DNA of 64,000 bases from Blastococcus litoris (GCF_003075095.1 NZ_QCZF01000012.1:62001-126000); one strand, 5' to 3'. Numbered from the stretch's first letter, positions 29,482 to 38,520 are shown. Notes: generated from the letters alone by a model not told the origin. Numbers and translations: made by a program.

Positions 29482-30630
29482 ATGCGCCTGCTGCACACCT
29501 CCGACTGGCACCTCGGCCGGACGTTGCACGGCACCGACCTGCTCGCCGAGCAGGAGGCGGTGCTGGGCGGGCTCGCCCGCGTGGTCGCGGAGGAGTCGGT
29601 GGACGTGGTGCTGGTCGCCGGTGACGTCTACGACCGGGCGGTGCCCTCCGCCGACGCGACGGCCGTCCTCGACCGCGTCGTCGGTCGCCTCCTCCGTGCC
29701 GGCGCCGCGGTGGTCATGACGCCCGGGAACCACGACTCCGCCCGGCGGCTCGGCACCTTCTCCGGTCTGCTGTCGGCGGCCGGGCTGCACGTGCAGGCGT
29801 CCACGACCCGGCTGGACGAGCCCGTCCTGCTGGCCGACGAGCACGGCGAGGTCGCCATCTACGGCCTGCCGTTCCTCGAGCCCGAGGTCGCCCGCCACGA
29901 GCTCGGCCTCGAGGGCGGCCGCAGCCACGAGGCCGTGCTCGGGGCGGCCATGGAGCGGGTCCGCGCCGACCTGTTCCTGCGGCCCGGAGCGCGCTCCGTC
30001 GTCCTGGCGCACGCGTTCGTGGGCGGGGGAGTGGCCAGCGACAGCGAGCGCGACATCTGCGTCGGTGGGGTGGACCTCGTCCCGTCATCGGTCTTCGCCG
30101 GGGTCGACTACGTGGCGCTGGGCCACCTGCACCGGCCGCAGACGCTGTCGCCGCGCATGCGGTACAGCGGCTCCCCGCTCGCGTACTCCTTCGGCGAGGC
30201 GGGCCAGCAGAAGCAGGCCTGGCTCGTCGACCTCGACGCCCACGGGCTGGGGGAGGTCCGCCCCGTCGTCCTCCCCACCCCGCGCGAGCTCAGCGTCCTG
30301 ACCGGGACCCTCGAGGAGCTGCTCGCCGACCCGTCGCACTCGGCGGTGGAGGACCACTTCGTCTCCGCCCGGCTCACCGACGCCGTCCGTCCCGCGGACC
30401 CGATGCGCCGCCTGCGCACGCGGTTCCCGCACTGCGTCCACCTCGAGTGGGCCGGTGCCGGGGCCGTGGCCGACGGGCGCAGCTACCAGGAGCGGCTGCG
30501 CGGCCGCAGCGACCTCGACGTGGCCGCCGAGTTCGTCGGCCACGTGCGGGGCGTGGGCCCCACCGCGGCGGAGCGGGAGCTGCTGGCCCTCGCGCTGGGC
30601 GCCGCCGACCGTGCGGAGGTGCGCCGGTGA
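29482..30630 (+). CDS. sbcD: Exonuclease SbcCD subunit D (Mre11-like nuclease)
   Basis: This is the Mn-dependent nuclease subunit of SbcCD, 382 aa; the complex opens hairpins and clears protein-blocked or palindromic DNA ends. The phosphodiesterase motifs are complete: HTSDWHLG (Asp8, His10), VAGDVYDRAVPS, TPGNHDS, VLAHAFV and YVALGHLHRPQ. The chosen ATG at 29482 immediately precedes motif I, whereas a longer in-frame reading upstream would add a non-conserved, basic extension. The stop overlaps the GTG of sbcC (GTGA), so the two subunits are translated together. Confidence 0.95.
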   Translation: MRLLHTSDWHLGRTLHGTDLLAEQEAVLGGLARVVAEESVDVVLVAGDVYDRAVPSADATAVLDRVVGRLLRAGAAVVMTPGNHDSARRLGTFSGLLSAAGLHVQASTTRLDEPVLLADEHGEVAIYGLPFLEPEVARHELGLEGGRSHEAVLGAAMERVRADLFLRPGARSVVLAHAFVGGGVASDSERDICVGGVDLVPSSVFAGVDYVALGHLHRPQTLSPRMRYSGSPLAYSFGEAGQQKQAWLVDLDAHGLGEVRPVVLPTPRELSVLTGTLEELLADPSHSAVEDHFVSARLTDAVRPADPMRRLRTRFPHCVHLEWAGAGAVADGRSYQERLRGRSDLDVAAEFVGHVRGVGPTAAERELLALALGAADRAEVRR

Positions 30631-33587
30631 GGTTGCACCGGCTGTCCCTCACGGCCTTCGGCCCGTTCGCCGGCACGGAGGAGGTCGACCTCGACGAGGT
30701 GGGCCGCGACGGGCTCTTCCTCCTCTGGGGTCCCACCGGCGCGGGCAAGACGACGCTGCTCGACGCCGTGGTCTTCGCGCTGTACGGCACCGTCCCCGGC
30801 GCCCGGGGCGAGGAGAAGCGGCTGCGCAGCGACCACGCCGACGCGGCGGTCCGCACCGAGGTCGCGTGCGAGCTGACCCTCGGTGGGGAGCGGCTGCGCG
30901 TCACCCGGCGGCCGGAGCAGCAGCGGCCGAAGAAGCGTGGCGAGGGCATGACCACCGAGCAGGCCAGGCTGACCGTCCAGCGGCTCACCGACGGTGGCTG
31001 GGAGCCGGTCAGCACCCGCATCGACGAGGGGTCCGAGCACCTCCGGACCCGGCTGGGTCTCGACGTCCACCAGTTCTGCCAGGTCGTCCTCCTGCCGCAG
31101 GGCGACTTCGCGCGGTTCCTGCGTGCCGAACCCGAGCACCGCGGTGAGCTCCTGCGCACCCTGTTCGACGTCGGGCGCTTCGCCTCCGCCGAGGACTGGC
31201 TGGCCGAGGAGCGCGCGGCCGCCCGCGAACGGGTGACCACGCAGAAGGCGCGGGTCGGGGCCCTGCTGGCGCGGGTCGCCCAGGTGGCCGACGTGGACGT
31301 GCCGGAGGAACTCGCTCCCGAGCTGGTCGGCGGGGGTGGCGGCGCATCGATCGGCCCGTGGGTGGACACGGTGCGCGCGACGGCGGCCCAGCGGTTCGCG
31401 GCGGCCGTCACGGACGCCGAGCAGGCCGCCGAGGGGGCCGCCCACGCCGACGCGGACCTGACCGCGGCCCGTGCGCTGGCCGACCGGCACGACCGCCGGG
31501 ACCGCTCGCTCGCCGAGCTGGCCGCCCTGACGGCGCGGGAGGCCGAGCTCGCCGCGGTGCGGGCCCAGCGGGATGCCGGACGACTGGCCGAGCCCCTCCG
31601 GGACTGCCTGGAATCCGCCGGCCGGACCGCGCAGGCGGCCGAGCTGGCGGCCACGGCCGTCGAGCGCGCGCGGGCGGCCTGGGACGAGGTCGCCGAGGGC
31701 AGGGAGGCCACCGACGACCTCGTCGGCGAGCTGCGGGACGCGGCGGCGCACGCGCGGGCGCTGCTGCCGGAGGTCGCCCGGGCCCGCGACCTGCGCCGCC
31801 GGATCACCGTCCTGGAGCGCCGGATCACCGAGCTGACCGACGGCTGCGACGAGGCGGCCCGGATCGCGGAGTCCTGGCCGCGGAGGCTCGCGGAGCAGGA
31901 GGACCGGGTGGCGTCGGCGCGGACCGCCGGTGTCCGTCTCCCGGCCGTCCGGGACGCGTGCGCGGTGGCGGCCGCGGCCCTCGAGGCGGCGCGGGCCGCC
32001 GAGGTGCTGGAGGCGGGGCTGGTCGCCCGGCGCCGGGACGTGCAGGATCATCGGGTCGCGTGGTCCGACGCCCGCGAGCACTGGCTGGATCTGCGCGCCC
32101 AGCGGCTCGACGGCATGGCCGCCGAGCTGGCCCTGCAGCTCGCCGACGGCGCGGACTGCCCGGTCTGCGGCGCCACCGAGCACCCGCGACCGGCCGCCCA
32201 CACCGGGCCGGTGGTCACCGCCCAGGACGAGCAGGCCGCGCACACCGCCGCCGATGCCGCGGAGAAGGCGCTGGCAGCCGCGTCGGCGGAGCTCGACCAC
32301 CGGGAGCGCGAGCTGGTCAGCCTGCGGGCGAAGGCCGGGACCGATCCGGTCGAGGAGCAGGCGGCGGCGCTCGACCGGCTGGCGTCGTCCGCCCGGGAGC
32401 TGGAGCAGCTCGCGGGGACCCTCGTCCCGGCGGAGGGGCGCCTCGCTGCGCTCGCGGCGGAGCGCGAGTCGTCCGCGGCACGCCTGGCAGCGGACCGGGA
32501 GGAGCTCACCGCCCGGACCGCCGAACGGGACTCGCTCGCCGCGGCGCTCGCGGAGCTGGAGCTGCGGCTCACGGCTGCCCGCGGGGGCGACGCGGATCTC
32601 GCCGCCCGGGTGGCCCGCCTGACCGATGCGGCTGCGCGCTGCGCGGCTCTGGTCACGGCCGTCGCCGAGGAGTCGCGGGCGCGGGACGCCGCGGCAGCCG
32701 CCCTGGAGGTCGCCGAGGAGCGCGCCGCGTCCGCCGGCTTCGACGACGTGCTGGACGCCGGGACGGCGCTGCTCGACGCCGGCCGGCTGGCCCGGCTCGA
32801 CCGGGAGCTCGACGGGCACGACCGGCAGCTGGTGCTCGTGCGGGCCCGGCTGGCGGAGCCCGAGCTCACCGGCCTGGACGAACGGCCCGACCTCCCGGCC
32901 ATGGACGAGCGCTGCGCCGCGACGACCCGACGGCGGGAGGTCGCGGTCGCGGAGCTCGAGCGGGCCCGCCGCTGCGCCGGGTCGCTCGAGGACCTGGCCG
33001 GCGACGTGACCGCGGCGGAGATGGAGCTCGCGGAGCTGCGCGCGTGGGCCGACCAGGTGACCGCGCTGGCCGACCTCGTCAACGGCAGGGGGTTTAACGC
33101 GCTCCGGATGCGCCTGCAGTCCTTCGTCCTCGCGGCGCGCCTGGAGCAGGTGGCCGAGGTCGCCAGCGCGCGCCTGCTGGAGATGTCCGGAGGGCGGTAC
33201 ACGTTCCTGCACAGCGACGCCCAGGGCCGCCACGGTGCACGGGGTGGGCTGGGCCTCGACGTCTTCGACGAGCACACCGGCGTCCGCCGCGCGACCAAGA
33301 CGCTGTCGGGCGGGGAGAGCTTCATGGCCTCCCTCGCGCTGGCGCTCGGGCTGGCCGACGTGGTCACCTCCGAGAGCGGCGGCGTGCAGCTGGACACCCT
33401 CTTCGTCGACGAGGGCTTCGGCAGCCTCGACCCGCAGTCGCTCGACGCGGTCATGACGGTGCTGGACGAGCTGCGCCGCGGCGGGCGGACGGTCGGGGTG
33501 ATCAGCCACGTCGAGGAGCTGCGCATGCGGATCCCGACGCGGCTCGAGGTCGTGAGCGAGCGGCACGGCTCGCGGCTCGCCGGGTGA
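30627..33587 (+). CDS. sbcC: Exonuclease SbcCD subunit C (Rad50-like SMC ATPase)
   Basis: A 986-aa SMC-like ATPase. Walker A GPTGAGKT is at residues 35-42, followed by the Q-loop segment QVVLLPQGDFARFLRA. Long Ala/Glu/Arg-rich coiled coils (about 190-480 and 540-860) flank the zinc hook CPVC (Cys511, Cys514), where two molecules dimerise. The C-terminal lobe has the ABC signature TLSGGESFMASLALALG and the Walker B LFVDEGFGSLD with D-loop. All functional parts are intact. Its partner sbcD overlaps upstream. The pair is not part of the conserved actinobacterial order seen on either side and may have been placed here secondarily. Confidence 0.95.
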   Translation: MRLHRLSLTAFGPFAGTEEVDLDEVGRDGLFLLWGPTGAGKTTLLDAVVFALYGTVPGARGEEKRLRSDHADAAVRTEVACELTLGGERLRVTRRPEQQRPKKRGEGMTTEQARLTVQRLTDGGWEPVSTRIDEGSEHLRTRLGLDVHQFCQVVLLPQGDFARFLRAEPEHRGELLRTLFDVGRFASAEDWLAEERAAARERVTTQKARVGALLARVAQVADVDVPEELAPELVGGGGGASIGPWVDTVRATAAQRFAAAVTDAEQAAEGAAHADADLTAARALADRHDRRDRSLAELAALTAREAELAAVRAQRDAGRLAEPLRDCLESAGRTAQAAELAATAVERARAAWDEVAEGREATDDLVGELRDAAAHARALLPEVARARDLRRRITVLERRITELTDGCDEAARIAESWPRRLAEQEDRVASARTAGVRLPAVRDACAVAAAALEAARAAEVLEAGLVARRRDVQDHRVAWSDAREHWLDLRAQRLDGMAAELALQLADGADCPVCGATEHPRPAAHTGPVVTAQDEQAAHTAADAAEKALAAASAELDHRERELVSLRAKAGTDPVEEQAAALDRLASSARELEQLAGTLVPAEGRLAALAAERESSAARLAADREELTARTAERDSLAAALAELELRLTAARGGDADLAARVARLTDAAARCAALVTAVAEESRARDAAAAALEVAEERAASAGFDDVLDAGTALLDAGRLARLDRELDGHDRQLVLVRARLAEPELTGLDERPDLPAMDERCAATTRRREVAVAELERARRCAGSLEDLAGDVTAAEMELAELRAWADQVTALADLVNGRGFNALRMRLQSFVLAARLEQVAEVASARLLEMSGGRYTFLHSDAQGRHGARGGLGLDVFDEHTGVRRATKTLSGGESFMASLALALGLADVVTSESGGVQLDTLFVDEGFGSLDPQSLDAVMTVLDELRRGGRTVGVISHVEELRMRIPTRLEVVSERHGSRLAG

Positions 33588-33618
33588 CGTGACCGGATCG
33601 AGGCGCCGAGCCCGCGGG

Positions 33619-34137
33619 TCAGACCTCCTGGCGCACGGGCGCCGCGGAACGGCGCACCGCCTGCTGCTCCCGGTAGGCGACCGCCGCGGGGGCGTCGTCG
33701 GCCACGAACACCCACCGCCGGTAGGCGAGGAAGCGGATCACCGTCCCGGTCGCGATCGCCCCCACGTTCACGGCCTGGAGGACCAGGGCGCTGTCCTGGC
33801 CCAGCACGTCGTGGGCGACGGCGACCGCGACGACCCCGACGGCGAGGGTCACGCCGTTGACGACGAAGAAGATCCCGTACTCGCGGCGCAGGCCGGTGTG
33901 CGCGCGGTGCGAGAACGACCACAGCCGGTGGCCGAAGTAGGCCACCGTCATCGACACGAGCGCGGAGACGGCCTTGGCCGCCACGGCGGCGGTGCCCGCC
34001 GCCGCGTACAGGAGCTGGAAGACCCCGACGTCGATGACGAAGCACACGGCGCCGACGACCCCGAACATGCCCATCTCCCGGACCAGCAGCCGCCAGTCGC
34101 GGCGGGCGCCGGCGGTCGTGCCACCCCGTGCAGGCAT
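33619..34137 (-). CDS. GtrA-family membrane protein
   Basis: This 172-aa protein has four transmembrane helices in the GtrA pattern: FGVVGAVCFVIDVGVFQLLY first, then a KAVSALVSMTVAYFGHRLWSF second helix with the conserved aromatic/basic end, a third helix after RREYGIFFVVNG, and a fourth ending FLAYRRWVF. GtrA proteins are thought to flip polyprenyl-phosphate-linked sugars across the membrane. It is the probable counterpart of Rv3277. The ATG lies six nt after TAGCAT, predicting a leaderless message, and the gene diverges from the second, different GtrA gene at 34293. C-terminal tail is Ala/Arg-rich. Confidence 0.88.
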   Translation of the reverse strand: MPARGGTTAGARRDWRLLVREMGMFGVVGAVCFVIDVGVFQLLYAAAGTAAVAAKAVSALVSMTVAYFGHRLWSFSHRAHTGLRREYGIFFVVNGVTLAVGVVAVAVAHDVLGQDSALVLQAVNVGAIATGTVIRFLAYRRWVFVADDAPAAVAYREQQAVRRSAAPVRQEV

Positions 34138-34143
34138 GCCGCG

Positions 34144-34149
34144 ATGCTA
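34144..34149 (-). promoter_or_regulatory. -10 element TAGCAT, predicted leaderless promoter
   Basis: TAGCAT on the minus strand ends exactly six nt before the ATG of the GtrA gene at 34137. Confidence 0.55.
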
Positions 34150-34276
34150 GGCGGCCCGGGCCCGTCCCGGGACCCGTTCCAGCCGGCGCCAGGGGTCCCA
34201 GGTGGTTCCTGTGTGACGAATGGGTGCGGTGAGCCGAGGTCCCCCGAGCAGTCGCTCGCAGCGCTCCCGCGTGCAT

Positions 34277-34282
34277 TAACGT
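34277..34282 (+). promoter_or_regulatory. -10 element TAACGT upstream of the acetamido-sugar operon
   Basis: TAACGT ends ten nt before GTG 34293, so the transcript would have a leader of only a few nt. The alternative GTG at 34281 overlaps the hexamer, which argues against it as start codon. Confidence 0.4.
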
Positions 34283-34292
34283 GGCGCCCGTT

Positions 34293-34697
34293 GTGACTGT
34301 CGAATCCCCCGTGAGCGCCGGCCGGGACACCCCGGGGACGCTCGTCCGCTACGTCGCCGTGGGCGTCCTCAGCCTGGTCGTCGACGCCGGGACGCTGTGG
34401 CTCCTGTACGACGGCGCCGGCACCTCCCTGTGGCTGGCGACCACCGCGGGCTTCTGGCTGAGTTTCGCCGTCAACTTCCTGGCCAACAAGTACGTCACCT
34501 TCGGTGCCCGTGCCCACGGTGCGCGGCAGCTGATCCGCTACTGCGTCCTCGTCGGCCTGAACTACCTGGCCAACCTGGGCATCGTCGCCGGCCTGGTGGC
34601 CGTCGGCCTGCCGGCGGTGGTCGCGAAGGTCATCGCCGTCGCCGTGCTCAGCATCGTGAACTTCATCGCCTACAGACAGTGGGTCTTCCGTGAGTGA
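34293..34697 (+). CDS. GtrA-family flippase-like protein opening the acetamido-sugar operon
   Basis: This 134-aa protein has four transmembrane segments with GtrA features: TLVRYVAVGVLSLVVDAGTL at helix 1, WLSFAVNFLANKYVTF at helix 2 (conserved Asn-x3-Asn-Lys and aromatic end), LIRYCVLVGLNYLANLGIV at helix 3, and a final helix ending FIAYRQWVF. It probably helps move a polyprenyl-phosphate-linked sugar to the outer face. It overlaps the next gene, an acetyltransferase, by 8 nt, and shares an operon with an aminotransferase, a dehydrogenase and a DPMS-like transferase. That suggests it is dedicated to the sugar made here rather than a general flippase. Confidence 0.88.
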   Translation: MTVESPVSAGRDTPGTLVRYVAVGVLSLVVDAGTLWLLYDGAGTSLWLATTAGFWLSFAVNFLANKYVTFGARAHGARQLIRYCVLVGLNYLANLGIVAGLVAVGLPAVVAKVIAVAVLSIVNFIAYRQWVFRE

Positions 34698-35241
34698 TTA
34701 CCGGGTCCATCCCACCGCGATCGTCGAGGACGGCGCGCAGATCGGGGCCGGTGCCTCCATCTGGCACCACGCGCACGTGCGCGCGGGTGCCGTGATCGGA
34801 CCAGGCTCGGTCGTGGGCAAGAACGTCTACGTCGACGCCGGTGCGGTGGTCGGCGCCCGCTGCAAGATCCAGAACAACGTCTCGGTCTACTCGGGCGTCG
34901 TGCTCGAGGACGACGTCTTCGTCGGGCCCAGCGCGGTGTTCACCAACGACCGCTTCCCGCGGGCCTTCGGGGCCTGGGAGGAAGTGCGCACGCTCGTCCG
35001 GCGCGGGGCCTCCATCGGGGCCAACGCGACGCTGCGGTGCGGCATCGAGCTCGGGGAGCTCTGCACGATCGCCGCCGGCGCGGTCGTCACGCGCGACGTC
35101 CGGCCGAACGAGTTGGTCGCCGGGAACCCGGCCCGCACCCTGGGCTGGGTCGACGTGCATGGTGAAGTGGTCAGCCGGGATGCGGAGCGTCCGCCCTCGC
35201 TGCCTTTCGGGGGAATCGATCAGCAGGAGGAGCCTTCATGA
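34690..35241 (+). CDS. Left-handed beta-helix N-acetyltransferase (WbpD/QdtC-like)
   Basis: This 183-aa hexapeptide-repeat acyltransferase starts VHPTAIVEDGAQIGAGASIW and continues with IGPGSVVG, VYVDAGAVVGARCKIQNNVSVY and SGVVLEDDVFVGPSAVFTND. The HHAH motif supplies the likely catalytic His. The FTNDRFPR segment is typical of WbpD/QdtC/FdtC enzymes, which acetylate the 3-amino group of UDP- or dTDP-3-amino sugars with acetyl-CoA. It overlaps the GtrA gene upstream and the aminotransferase downstream (ATGA). Given the dehydrogenase and aminotransferase in the same operon, its expected product is a UDP-3-acetamido-3-deoxy sugar. The last 25 residues are a non-repeat tail. Confidence 0.88.
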   Translation: MSDYRVHPTAIVEDGAQIGAGASIWHHAHVRAGAVIGPGSVVGKNVYVDAGAVVGARCKIQNNVSVYSGVVLEDDVFVGPSAVFTNDRFPRAFGAWEEVRTLVRRGASIGANATLRCGIELGELCTIAAGAVVTRDVRPNELVAGNPARTLGWVDVHGEVVSRDAERPPSLPFGGIDQQEEPS

Positions 35242-36341
35242 TCCCCATCTCCAGTGTCGCGATCGGCACCGAGGAGGAGGAGCTCGTCCTCCAGGTCCTC
35301 CGGTCCGGTCGCCTGGCGCAGGGACCGATGGTCGAGAAGCTGGAGTCCGAGTTCCGGGCGTGGTCCGACGCCGAGCACGTGATCGCCGTGTCCAACGGCA
35401 CCGTCTCCCTCGTCGCCGCGCTGGAGGCCCTCCAGCTGCCCCGGGGCACGGAGGTCGTCACCAGCCCGTTCACCTTCGTGGCGACGGTCAACGCCATCCT
35501 CGAAGCCGGTCTCGTGGTCCGCTTCGGGGACATCGACCCCGCGGACTTCGCGCTCACCCCGGAGTCGGTCGAGGCCGCCGTGACCGAGCGCACCTCCGCC
35601 GTCATGCCGGTCCACCTCTACGGCCAGGCCGCGGACATGACCCGGTTGATGCCGCTCGCGGAGGCGCGCGGCCTCGCCGTCGTCGAGGACGCCGCCCAGG
35701 CGCACGGGGCGAAGATCGACGGCCGCCGCGTCGGCTCCTTCGGCGTCGGGTCCTTCTCCCTGTACGCGACGAAGAACCTCATGTCCGGTGAGGGTGGTCT
35801 GGTCACGACCAACGACGCCGCGGTCGCCGACCGGCTGCGGCTGATCCGCAACCAGGGCATGCGGGCCCGGTACCAGTACGAGCTGGCCGGCCACAACTTC
35901 CGCATGACCGAGCTCCAGGCCGCCGTCGCCCTCCCGCAGCTGTCCCGCCTCGAGGCCGGGACCAAGCGGCGGGTCGAGAACGCCCGGCGCCTGACCGAGG
36001 GCCTGGCCGGCATCCCCGGTCTCGTGCTCCCGGCCGTCGCCGAGGGGCGCGAGCACGTGTGGCACCAGTACACGGTGCGCATCACCGAGGAGTCGGGGAC
36101 CACCCGCGAGAAGGTCGCGGACCGGCTCACCGAGAGCGGCGTCGGGTCGGGCTTCTACTACCCGCGCCCCGTCTACGACTACGACTGCTACCGCGACCAC
36201 CCCGGCGTCATCGTCGAGGACCACCCGGTCACCGAGCGGGTCAGCCGCGAGGTCATCTCGCTGCCCGTCCACCCGGCGCTGAGCGACGGCGACGTCGACA
36301 CCGTCGTCCGTGCCGTGCGGGGTGCGCTCGATGTCGACTGA
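35238..36341 (+). CDS. DegT/DnrJ/EryC1 sugar aminotransferase (WbpE-like)
   Basis: This PLP enzyme of 367 aa belongs to the sugar aminotransferase family. It has the N-terminal GRLAQGPMVEKLE, the PLP-phosphate loop SNGTVSL, TSPFTFVATVNAI, the EDAAQAHGA segment with the PLP-binding Asp, and FSLYATKNLMSGEGG whose Lys forms the internal aldimine. Substituting a basic/aromatic TKN for the more common HPTK-type loop is normal for the WbpE branch. It would transfer an amino group from glutamate to a 3-keto UDP-sugar. The ATG overlaps the acetyltransferase stop, and the dehydrogenase gene begins 11 nt before its own stop. Position in the operon supports C3 amination; C4 amination cannot be excluded. 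Confidence 0.9.
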   Translation: MIPISSVAIGTEEEELVLQVLRSGRLAQGPMVEKLESEFRAWSDAEHVIAVSNGTVSLVAALEALQLPRGTEVVTSPFTFVATVNAILEAGLVVRFGDIDPADFALTPESVEAAVTERTSAVMPVHLYGQAADMTRLMPLAEARGLAVVEDAAQAHGAKIDGRRVGSFGVGSFSLYATKNLMSGEGGLVTTNDAAVADRLRLIRNQGMRARYQYELAGHNFRMTELQAAVALPQLSRLEAGTKRRVENARRLTEGLAGIPGLVLPAVAEGREHVWHQYTVRITEESGTTREKVADRLTESGVGSGFYYPRPVYDYDCYRDHPGVIVEDHPVTERVSREVISLPVHPALSDGDVDTVVRAVRGALDVD

Positions 36342-37293
36342 CAGCGGACGCCTGCGCCTCGGTGTCATCGGCTCCGGGATCATGGGCACCAACCACGCCC
36401 GTGTCGCGTCGGCGATGTCGGAGCTCGACCTGGTCGCCGTGTACGACGCCGACCGGAACCGCTCCGAGAACCTCGCGACCGGCTTCGGCGCCACGGCGGC
36501 GGCCGACATCGCCGAGCTCGCCGGCATGGTGGACGCGGCCGTGGTCGCCACCCCCACCGAGTTCCACGCGCCGATCGCCCACCAGCTGATCGAGGCCGGT
36601 GTCGACGTGCTCGTCGAGAAGCCGATCGCGCCCGACGTGGAGACCGCGCAGCGGCTGGTCGACGCCGCCGAGGCGGCGGGCCGGGTCCTCATGGTCGGGC
36701 ACGTCGAGCGGTTCAACCCCGCGGTGCTGGAGCTCGGTTCGCTGCTCGACGACGTGATCCACATCGACGCGCGCCGGATCAGCTCCTACTCGCCGCGCAT
36801 CCGGGACGACGTCGTCATCGACCTCATGATCCACGACCTCGACCTGGTCACGATGATCGCCGGCGGGGCCGCGGCGGAGGTCATGTCCGTCGTCCGGGCG
36901 CCCCGCTCGGCGTCGGCCGACATCGCCTCGGCACTCGTGGCCTTCGAGAACGGCATCACGGCGTCCCTGACCGCCAGCCGCGTCGGCCAGAACAAGATCC
37001 GCCAGATCGACCTCACCCAGGCGGAGAACTATGTGACGCTCGACCTGCTTCGCCAGGACGTGACCGTCCAGCGCGTGCAGCAGTCCGAGTTCTCCTCCGA
37101 CCACGGCCGCCGGTACCGCCAGATGGGGGTCGTCGAGGTGCCGTTCCTCGAGCACCGCGGCGAGCCGCTGGCGCTGGAGCTGCGCCACTTCGCCGAGTGC
37201 GTCACGAACCGCGCGACCCCCCGGGTCACCGGCCAGGACGGTCTGCGGGCACTGGACCTCGCGCTGCGCGTGGCCGCGGCGCCGATCCGGTAG
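36331..37293 (+). CDS. Gfo/Idh/MocA oxidoreductase, UDP-sugar 3-dehydrogenase-like (WbpB-like)
   Basis: This 320-aa NAD(P)-dependent dehydrogenase has the Rossmann motif GVIGSGIMGTNHARV at residues 9-23, VLVEKPIAPDVE with the conserved EKP Lys around residue 97, and a RDDVVIDLMIHDLDLV active-site segment with HD. The MGxNHxRV signature and length (short for WbpB, about 315) resemble archaeal UDP-GlcNAc 3-dehydrogenases. It would make the 3-keto sugar for the neighbouring aminotransferase. The ATG at 36331 overlaps the aminotransferase by 11 nt. The oxidised sugar (UDP-GlcNAc or UDP-GlcNAcA) cannot be told apart by eye; no UDP-GlcNAc 6-dehydrogenase gene lies in this window. Confidence 0.88.
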   Translation: MSTDSGRLRLGVIGSGIMGTNHARVASAMSELDLVAVYDADRNRSENLATGFGATAAADIAELAGMVDAAVVATPTEFHAPIAHQLIEAGVDVLVEKPIAPDVETAQRLVDAAEAAGRVLMVGHVERFNPAVLELGSLLDDVIHIDARRISSYSPRIRDDVVIDLMIHDLDLVTMIAGGAAAEVMSVVRAPRSASADIASALVAFENGITASLTASRVGQNKIRQIDLTQAENYVTLDLLRQDVTVQRVQQSEFSSDHGRRYRQMGVVEVPFLEHRGEPLALELRHFAECVTNRATPRVTGQDGLRALDLALRVAAAPIR

Positions 37294-37301
37294 GACCGAC
37301 G

Positions 37302-38495
37302 ATGTACCGCAACCGCTCGATCGCCGCCGTGGTGCCCGCCTACAAGGAAGAGGCGCTGATCGGCACCGTCATCACGACGATGCCGGACTACGTCGACCAC
37401 ATCGTCGTCGTCGACGACTGCTCGCCCGACCGGACCTCCGAGGTCGCCCGCGCCGTGGGCGACCCCCGCGTGACGGTGATCCGGCACGAGGTGAACACCG
37501 GCGTGGGCGGCGCCATCATCACCGGCCACAAGAAGGCCGGAGAGCTCGGCGCCGACATCGACGTGGTCATGGCCGGCGACGCGCAGATGGACCCGAGGTA
37601 CCTGCCGGACCTGCTCGAGCCGATCATCGAGGGCGGCCTGGGCTTCGCCAAGGCCAACCGGTTCTTCTCGCTGCAGTCGTTCCAGAGCATGCCGCGGTAC
37701 CGGATCTTCGGGAACATCATCCTGTCGTTCCTGACCAAGCTGGCGTCGGGCTACTGGCACCTCTTCGACCCGCAGAACGGGTACACGGCGATCACGCAGG
37801 ACACCCTGCGCCGCCTGCCGCTGGACCGGATCGCCTCGCGCTACTCGTTCGAGAACGACCTGCTGATCCACCTCAACATCCTGCGAATACCCGCCATCGA
37901 CGTGCCGATCCCGGCCGTCTACGGCGAAGAGGTGTCGAGCATCAGCCTCAGACGGGTCATCCCCGAGCTGATGCGGCTGCTCATCTTCGGGTTCTGGCGC
38001 AGGTTCTTCTTCAAGTACGTGCTCTGGTCGTTCTCACCCATCGCGCTCTTCGTCCTGTCGGGGCTCTTCCTCAGCCTCTTCGGCACGGGGTGGGGCATCT
38101 TCGTCATCGTCAACACCCTCGGCCCGCCGGTGGCCTCGGCGGGATCGGTCCTGCTCTCCGTGGCCCCGCTGCTCGTCGGCGTGCAGATGCTGCTCTACGC
38201 ACTGATGCTCGACATCCAGGAGAGCCCGGACAGCCCGATGACGATCGACTACCGGCGCATGGCGGAGGCCGCGGCCACCGCCACCGCGGAGGCGCGGGCT
38301 GCCGCGGAGCTGGAGTCGCGCACGGTGCTGAGCGGACCGGCGGCCGGCGGCACCGCCGCTCCCGAGCGGACCCAGGTCTCCGCGAACAGCACGGCCGGTG
38401 CCCACGGCGCCGGTCCGGCCCCGGGCGGCCCGGCGCCGGCGACGCCCGCACCTCCGCCCGCACCTCCGGCCGAGCCGGGGCAGCCGGACGGCTGA
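37302..38495 (+). CDS. Polyprenyl-phosphate glycosyltransferase (DPMS-like GT2) with C-terminal membrane helices
   Basis: This 397-aa protein has a cytoplasmic GT2 domain (SIAAVVPAYKEEALIGTVI at the start, VVDDCSPDRTSEVA, and DVVMAGDAQMDP with the DxD-like metal site), then two or three transmembrane helices (about residues 228-300), and a long Ala/Pro-rich disordered tail of about 80 residues. DPMS-type GT2 enzymes charge dolichyl- or undecaprenyl-phosphate with a sugar. A shared operon with GtrA and sugar-modifying enzymes suggests it loads the 3-acetamido sugar on polyprenyl phosphate. The ATG is nine nt after the dehydrogenase stop. A strong terminator follows at 38521, so this is the operon end. 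Confidence 0.88.
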   Translation: MYRNRSIAAVVPAYKEEALIGTVITTMPDYVDHIVVVDDCSPDRTSEVARAVGDPRVTVIRHEVNTGVGGAIITGHKKAGELGADIDVVMAGDAQMDPRYLPDLLEPIIEGGLGFAKANRFFSLQSFQSMPRYRIFGNIILSFLTKLASGYWHLFDPQNGYTAITQDTLRRLPLDRIASRYSFENDLLIHLNILRIPAIDVPIPAVYGEEVSSISLRRVIPELMRLLIFGFWRRFFFKYVLWSFSPIALFVLSGLFLSLFGTGWGIFVIVNTLGPPVASAGSVLLSVAPLLVGVQMLLYALMLDIQESPDSPMTIDYRRMAEAAATATAEARAAAELESRTVLSGPAAGGTAAPERTQVSANSTAGAHGAGPAPGGPAPATPAPPPAPPAEPGQPDG

Positions 38496-38520
38496 CGGCG
38501 CCCGGCGCACTGCCGACCGC

